Below are positions 60,609 through 64,000 of a stretch of 64,000 bases of DNA, one piece after another. Each line of letters opens with the position of its first letter. Within the stretch, counting starts at the first letter, position 1. Source of the stretch: an uncultured Pelagibacteraceae bacterium (GTDB taxonomy: Bacteria > Pseudomonadota > Alphaproteobacteria > Pelagibacterales > Pelagibacteraceae); NCBI GenBank assembly GCA_902597335.1, contig CACJXK010000001.1, positions 186,001-250,000 on the forward strand. The letters are read 5' to 3'. Made by a program: the position numbers and the translations under genes. The notes beneath the pieces are model-generated. The model made no database searches. It was not told the DNA's origin and saw nothing but the letters and a program-made list of their open reading frames with translations.

Positions 60609-61532
60609 ATGTCAGTTTTATCTCAGTCTACTATAGTAAATAAAGTATCATTGTCAGGCATAGGAGTTCATACTGGTAGTCCAGTTAATATTAGAATTTT
60701 GCCATCACAACCTAATTCAGGAATTATTTTTAAAAGAGTGGATTTAAAAGAAAATAATATAATTGTTCCAAATTTTGAAAACGTCTGTGAGGCTACACTT
60801 TGTACAACTATATCAAATCAGTTTGGAATTAAAGTTTCTACAATTGAACATTTAATGGCTGCTTTTTTGGGACTAGGTATTGACAATGCAATTGTTGAAA
60901 CAGACTCACAAGAAATACCAATACTTGATGGATCCGCAAAGGAATTTATAGAGTTATTAAAGAAGGCAGGAATTAAAAAGAGTGACCTACCGATTAAATT
61001 AATAAAAATAAATAATCATGTAGAGATTGATGAAGGTAAAAAATTTATATCAATTGATAAATCAAACACCACATTAGAAATAGACTTTGAGATTAACTAT
61101 GAAAATGAAATTATAAAATCACAAAGAAATAAAATTAACGTATTTGAGGATAACTTAGATGATATATTTAATTCAAGAACATTTTGTCTTTATGAAGATA
61201 TTGAAAAACTAAAAAAAATGAATTTAGGAAAAGGTGGATCTCTTGAAAATGCAATTGTTGTAAAAAATGAAAAAATATTGAATGAAAATGGATTAAGAAA
61301 TAAAAAGGAGTTTGTAAATCACAAAATACTAGATTGTATGGGTGATCTATATTTAACAGGTTATAGATTGATCGGATCTCTTCAATGTAAACATGGTGGT
61401 CACAGTTTAACAAATAAATTATTAAGAAAAGTATTTAGTGATACAAGAAACTACTCTTTAATTGAAATAAAAGGAAAAAGTTTACCGCATTCACTTATAA
61501 ATAATCGTCATAATTTAAAATCTATTGCTTAA
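60609..61532 (+). CDS. lpxC: UDP-3-O-acyl-N-acetylglucosamine deacetylase
   Basis: 307 aa. Zinc/catalytic motifs: LSGIGVHTGSPVNIRI, VSTIEHLMAAFLGLGIDNAIVE (first His, Glu78-type), EIPILDGSAKEF, SRTFCLYEDIE, VNHKILDCMGDLYLTGYRLIGSLQCKHGGHSLTN (HKxxD and the catalytic HxGGH-like segment). The first committed step of lipid A synthesis. The 62 bp gap from ftsA is wider than elsewhere in the cluster, the place normally taken by ftsZ. Confidence 0.97.
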   Translation: MSVLSQSTIVNKVSLSGIGVHTGSPVNIRILPSQPNSGIIFKRVDLKENNIIVPNFENVCEATLCTTISNQFGIKVSTIEHLMAAFLGLGIDNAIVETDSQEIPILDGSAKEFIELLKKAGIKKSDLPIKLIKINNHVEIDEGKKFISIDKSNTTLEIDFEINYENEIIKSQRNKINVFEDNLDDIFNSRTFCLYEDIEKLKKMNLGKGGSLENAIVVKNEKILNENGLRNKKEFVNHKILDCMGDLYLTGYRLIGSLQCKHGGHSLTNKLLRKVFSDTRNYSLIEIKGKSLPHSLINNRHNLKSIA

Positions 61533-61570
61533 AAATTAGAATTTTAAAAATATTCTGCTAAGATTCATTA

Positions 61571-62410
61571 ATGAAATTTCAAAATTTTTTATTTTACTTA
61601 ATAGTATTATTAATTTCATTTTCCTGCTCTCAAAAAGAAGAAAAAATATCAATTATAAAAGAAGATAATTTAGAAATGCAAATGATCGAAGCTTACAATG
61701 AAGGATTAAAAGAATTTAATAGAGGAGATATTTTTTTTGCAGTTAAAAAATTTAATGAAGTGGAGCTTTTGTACCCACAATCAATATGGGCACCCAGATC
61801 AACTCTCATGGCGGCATACGCTTTTTACTCTGATTTATATTTTAGTGATGCAATTTTTGAACTAGAGAGATTTCTAAATAAATATCAAAATCATCCAGAT
61901 ACTGATTATGCTTATTATTTATTGGCTATATGTCATTATAACCAAATAGTTGATGAGAAAAAAGATTTAGGAGAAATAGTAAATGCTCAAAGATATTTTA
62001 ATTTATTATTAAAAGAATTTCCAGAAACTGATTTTGCAGAGGATGCCAAATTCAAACTTGAATTAATTCAGGAAATACTTGCATCAAAAGAAATTTATTT
62101 AGCAAATTATTATTTAAGCAGAGAAAAGTGGATACCAGCAATGAATAGATATAAAAAAATCGTAAACCAATATGACACTACTATATTTATTGAAGAAGCT
62201 TTGTATAGACTTGTTGAATTGAATTATAAAATTGGGCTTGAAGAAGAAGCAAAAAAATATACAGCTTTACTAGGTTATAATTATCAGTCAAGTGAATGGT
62301 ATGAAAGGTCTTATGAAATTTTAAATAAGAATTATAGAAAAGTAGATCTTAAAACAGATAGTGACAATCAAGAATCTTTACTTAAAAGATTTAAAGAATT
62401 ATTTAAATAA
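61571..62410 (+). CDS. bamD: Outer membrane assembly lipoprotein BamD
   Basis: 279 aa. The N-terminal signal MKFQNFLFYLIVLLISFSCSQ ends in a lipobox-like SFSC, so it is probably lipidated by the Lgt encoded here. TPR-like YfiO repeats: AYNEGLKEFNRGDIFFAVKKFNEVELLYPQSIWAPRSTLMAAYAFY, DAIFELERFLNKYQNHPDTDYAYYLLAICHYNQI, YFNLLLKEFPETDFAEDAKFKLELI, WIPAMNRYKKIVNQY. BamD is the essential partner of BamA in beta-barrel insertion. It follows lpxC as in other alphaproteobacteria. Confidence 0.94.
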   Translation: MKFQNFLFYLIVLLISFSCSQKEEKISIIKEDNLEMQMIEAYNEGLKEFNRGDIFFAVKKFNEVELLYPQSIWAPRSTLMAAYAFYSDLYFSDAIFELERFLNKYQNHPDTDYAYYLLAICHYNQIVDEKKDLGEIVNAQRYFNLLLKEFPETDFAEDAKFKLELIQEILASKEIYLANYYLSREKWIPAMNRYKKIVNQYDTTIFIEEALYRLVELNYKIGLEEEAKKYTALLGYNYQSSEWYERSYEILNKNYRKVDLKTDSDNQESLLKRFKELFK

Positions 62411-62416
62411 TAATAA

Positions 62417-64000
62417 ATGAAAGAGTCTGAAATAAAAAAACTTTATAAAAATAAATTAAATGAATTAAAAAAACATAATAAAAACTACTTTGATAAAAAC
62501 TCACCTACAATTTCAGACAAAGATTATGATAAAATTAAATTAGACGTATTTGATTTAGAAAAAAAATATACTTTTTTAAAAAGCACATATTCACCGTCAA
62601 TTTCTTTGGGATATCCACCATCAAAAAATTTTGTTAAATCTAATCATCGGGTAAAAATGCTTTCTTTATCAAATGCTTTTAATAAAGATGATTTACTAAA
62701 TTTTGAAAAAAGAATTTATAATTATTTAAATCAAAAGATAGAATTAGAATATAGTGTTGAACCAAAAATAGATGGTATTTCTGCTTCACTAACTTATAAA
62801 AATGGTATGTTATTAATTGGCACCTCTAGAGGAGATGGTGTTACAGGTGAGGTAATTACCGAAAATTTAAAAACTATAAATGACATACCTCATGTAATAA
62901 AAGATAAAGATTTTCCAAGTGATATAGATATTAGAGGTGAGGTTTTTATAAAAAAAAGTGACTTCGAAAATTTAAAAAGCAATTTTGCAAATCCAAGAAA
63001 TGCAGCATCAGGTTCATTGAGACAAAAAAACTCTGAGCAAACCAAAAAAATACCACTTAATTTTGTAGCATACACTTTTGGTTTTTTTAAAAATAAAAAT
63101 ATTAAGAAGCAATCAGAATTTTTAAGCTGCTTAAAAAAATGGGGATTTAAAGTAAGTGAACACAATAAAGTATTTAAAACAATTAATGATTTAGAAATTT
63201 TTCATAAAAAATTTGAGAAATATAGGTTTGATTTAGAATATGATGTTGATGGTTTAGTTTATAAAATAAATAGTCTTGAACTTCAAAACAGATTAGGTTT
63301 TACAGCAAACTCTCCAAGATGGGCTATAGCTCACAAGTTTTCAGCAGATAGTGCATACTCTCAAATAACCGAAATAAATATTCAGGTTGGTAGAACTGGG
63401 GCATTAACACCTGTAGCCAGAATAAAGCCAGTAAATATTGGAGGAGTAATCGTTTCTAATGCAACCTTACACAATGAAGATGAAATTATCAGAAAAGATA
63501 TAAGAGTTGGTGATACGGTTAAAATAGAGAGAGCAGGGGATGTGATACCACATGTAATACTTGTTGACTTAAAAAAAAGAGATAGAAAATCGAAAAAATT
63601 TATTTTTCCAAAAAATTGTCCTTCTTGTGGATCAGAAACAATTAAAGAGCTTAACAAAGTAACAAAAAAGTATGACGCAGTTAGAAGATGTATTAATGAA
63701 GGTTATGATTGCGAAAAAATTGCGATTGAAAAAATAAAACACTTTATATCCAAAGATGCTATGAATATTGATGGACTAGGCAAAAAAGTTGTTGAGAATT
63801 TTTGGGATCTAAACTTAATAAGATTTCCACAAGATATATATAATTTTAACTATAGCAAAATATCAAAATTAGAGGGTTGGGGAGAACTTTCAGTTTCAAA
63901 TTTAAAATATTCAATAGATCAATCAAAAAAAGTTTCTTTCGATAGATTTTTATATGCCATTGGGATTAGACATATAGGTATAGAAAATGCTAAATTAATT
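62417..64000 (+). CDS. ligA: NAD-dependent DNA ligase (partial, C-terminus outside window)
   Basis: Missing from the ORF track because no stop occurs before the window end. From the ATG at 62417, 528 codons are open. Domain Ia, then the adenylation domain with the active-site Lys in SVEPKIDGISASLTY, SRGDGVTGEVITENLKTI, DIRGEVFIKKSDF, NPRNAASGSLRQKN and YDVDGLVYKIN. Next come the OB domain (VGRTGALTPVARI, GDTVKIERAGDVIPHVI), the zinc module (CPSCGSE ... RRCINEGYDC) and the start of the HhH domain (AMNIDGLGKKVVENF, AIGIRHIG). It seals nicks in replication and repair. 6 bp after bamD; recN, often between the two in alphaproteobacteria, is absent. Confidence 0.97.
   Translation, partial: MKESEIKKLYKNKLNELKKHNKNYFDKNSPTISDKDYDKIKLDVFDLEKKYTFLKSTYSPSISLGYPPSKNFVKSNHRVKMLSLSNAFNKDDLLNFEKRIYNYLNQKIELEYSVEPKIDGISASLTYKNGMLLIGTSRGDGVTGEVITENLKTINDIPHVIKDKDFPSDIDIRGEVFIKKSDFENLKSNFANPRNAASGSLRQKNSEQTKKIPLNFVAYTFGFFKNKNIKKQSEFLSCLKKWGFKVSEHNKVFKTINDLEIFHKKFEKYRFDLEYDVDGLVYKINSLELQNRLGFTANSPRWAIAHKFSADSAYSQITEINIQVGRTGALTPVARIKPVNIGGVIVSNATLHNEDEIIRKDIRVGDTVKIERAGDVIPHVILVDLKKRDRKSKKFIFPKNCPSCGSETIKELNKVTKKYDAVRRCINEGYDCEKIAIEKIKHFISKDAMNIDGLGKKVVENFWDLNLIRFPQDIYNFNYSKISKLEGWGELSVSNLKYSIDQSKKVSFDRFLYAIGIRHIGIENAKLI

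Overview
The window looks like a chromosomal segment of a SAR11/Pelagibacter-type alphaproteobacterium. The DNA is strongly AT-rich and the proteins are rich in Lys, Asn and Ile. Intergenic gaps are a few bases or negative, the gene set is almost entirely core housekeeping, and there are no mobile elements, CRISPR arrays or phage genes. The cytochrome bc1 operon petABC, the carA–yqeY–dnaG–rpoD block, the ChvG/EnvZ-type kinase with OmpR and MarR regulators, and the alphaproteobacterial division/cell-wall (dcw) order all fit this placement. It rests on gene content and composition read by eye, not on a search.

Layout. 1-5.6 kb: a partial family-4 uracil-DNA glycosylase, a TPR protein, ispE, tRNA-Gln, the CCA-adding enzyme, greA and hemF. 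5.6-14.7 kb: trmL, petABC, then a minus-strand run ychF-pth-rplY-prs-pgeF-midA-lgt. 14.7-18.3 kb: ubiK, a histidine kinase/response regulator/MarR operon, and ilvE. 18.3-24 kb: a minus-strand operon uvrB-SDR(folM-like)-folB-uvrC-pgsA. 24-31.6 kb: an aspartate-type aminotransferase, an extended SDR, psiE, trxB, an ELM1-like glycosyltransferase paired with a 2OG-Fe(II) oxygenase, and an Anbu proteasome-like peptidase divergent from a circularly permuted ATP-grasp protein. 31.6-40.4 kb: carB-carA on minus, then yqeY-dnaG-rpoD and two tRNAs. 40.4-42.6 kb: mlaC, mlaA and an AmpD-type amidase. 42.66-43.02 kb: RNase P RNA. 43.1-60.5 kb: one long plus-strand dcw cluster (mraZ-ftsZ-rsmH-ftsL-ftsI-murEF-mraY-murD-ftsW-murG-murC-murB-ddl-ftsQ-ftsA), followed by lpxC, bamD and ligA, which runs off the end.

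How the genes work together. The right third makes peptidoglycan precursors (murE/F fused, murD, murC, murB, ddl, mraY, murG), polymerises them at the septum (ftsI, ftsW) and positions the divisome (ftsZ, ftsA, ftsQ, ftsL). mlaA/mlaC, lgt, lpxC and bamD maintain the outer membrane. The left part combines respiration (bc1), nucleotide supply (prs, carAB), DNA repair (udg, uvrB, uvrC, ligA), replication and transcription start (dnaG, rpoD) and translation quality (pth, ychF, rplY, greA, trmL).

Most interesting points. ftsZ is not between ftsA and lpxC but sits second in the dcw cluster, directly behind mraZ. The mraZ promoter carries three CCCA boxes at 10-bp spacing that straddle the -10 element, so ftsZ is probably under MraZ autoregulation. 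A tRNA-Val(GAC) with a non-canonical elbow starts at the base after the rpoD stop codon. murE and murF are fused. DnaG has lost three of four zinc ligands. FtsA has an eroded nucleotide-binding motif. Anbu and its ATP-grasp partner stand without the usual alpha-E and transglutaminase genes nearby. All seven convergent protein-gene pairs overlap at their stop codons. I found no clearly novel multi-gene system.
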